From: Punica granatum
Lineage: Eukaryota; Streptophyta; Magnoliopsida; Myrtales; Lythraceae
Length of the DNA stretch: 64,000 nucleotides
Assembly (NCBI RefSeq): GCF_007655135.1
Contig: NC_045127.1
Location: 17,021,699 to 17,085,698, forward strand
Reading direction: 5' to 3'
Positions within the stretch are counted from its first letter, which is position 1, and the number at the start of each line of letters is the position of its first letter. This document shows, in pieces, positions 63,387 to 64,000 of this stretch. A program made the translations under genes and the position numbers. Below the pieces are notes generated by a model that was given only the letters and a program-made list of their open reading frames with translations, made no database searches and had not been told where the DNA came from.

Positions 63387-64000
63387 GTAATGCCTTCCCT
63401 CGAGCTTCCAGCTGTGTCTTTTACCAACAATTGTGTCCAATTATTTTAACATAGTAAACATGTTCAGCTGCTAGTTTAAACAGCGATACGCTTTAACTGG
63501 TTTGTTGAAGCAATTGTTGTTGGACTTAGGACTAATTGAGGTTGCTTTCATTTGCTTGGTCTTAAGATGCCCCCGGGCCCTTATAGAGGAATGTTACCAA
63601 GGGGTATAGGCGAGCCTAAATACTAGCAAGTTCTTTGGGATGTTTGTTTAAGGTTTCAGTTGAGCTCAACAATAACTCTTACAGGCCACGAGCCTGAATT
63701 GGCTTGCTAACAATCTCGACTATATCCCTCATATTAAGCAAGCCATACCGACATGGTCCATAGAGCCTTATGCTGACACACTAAAATCACATGCTTTCCA
63801 TATGGCTCTTCTCATGCAGTTTGTTCAATATAATGTTCTAAATTCCAATCCTCCTCGACTTCTCACTTTTCAAATCCCGATTGCACTAAACCTTACAACT
63901 GAGATGTCAAGGTGAGCCGGCTTGAGTTTTCCCCACTTGGTTCAGCTCAATGGCTCGGTTGCAACCCTGTTTAAATAATTGGTCATGGCTGATAAGCACG
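63387..64000 (+). other. Aurora intron 2 (incomplete)
   Basis: No further coding exon is seen before the window ends. 63,560-63,980 contains a segment with GAGCCTGAATTGGCTTGC and similar words that may be transposon-derived; not identified. Confidence 0.5.

Overview
This is nuclear DNA of a flowering plant, most likely a eudicot. The genes have GT-AG introns, their proteins match plant families (CABIN1-like TPR protein, thionin-like protein, Bud32/TP53RK, Aurora kinase), and the spacers are AT-rich and full of degenerate Ty3/gypsy, hAT and Mutator-like elements. I cannot name the species.

Layout. Two nested tandem segmental duplications dominate. Duplication 1 has a unit of about 24.5 kb: position 1 matches 24,012, copy A ends at about 13,356 and copy B at about 37,826. 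The unit runs from the 3' part of a CABIN1 gene, through its promoter, a Mutator-like element, gag-only retroelement debris and a thionin-like gene, to a spacer with an hAT MITE. Duplication 2 has a unit of about 15 kb: 27,314-42,408 is repeated as 42,409-57,084, with a 5-bp microhomology (tccaa) at the join. The window therefore carries three copies of the thionin-like gene (10.7-11.2, 35.2-35.8, 50.3-50.9 kb), three of each retroelement remnant, three of the hAT MITE, two CABIN1 5' ends and two copies of an LTR/DUF1985-like relic.

The CABIN1 copy at 13.8-24.4 kb (minus strand) is damaged. It stops after its 17th recognised exon at the duplication join, so its 3' end is missing, and exon 6 has two +1 frameshifts. 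The gene whose exons 1-2 lie at 188-397 continues left of the window and should be the full-length partner.

The right end (57.1-64.0 kb) is outside the duplications. It holds a complete six-coding-exon BUD32/TP53RK gene (228 aa, KEOPS kinase) and the first two coding exons of an Aurora kinase gene, both on the plus strand.

The most interesting biology is in the triplicated thionin-like gene. Copy A differs from B and C by nine substitutions packed into 106 bp of the cysteine-rich domain. All nine change amino acids, none touches a cysteine, and the flanks are nearly identical. Copy C has lost the likely TATA box. Copy A now lies downstream of a CABIN1 copy that has no 3' end of its own.
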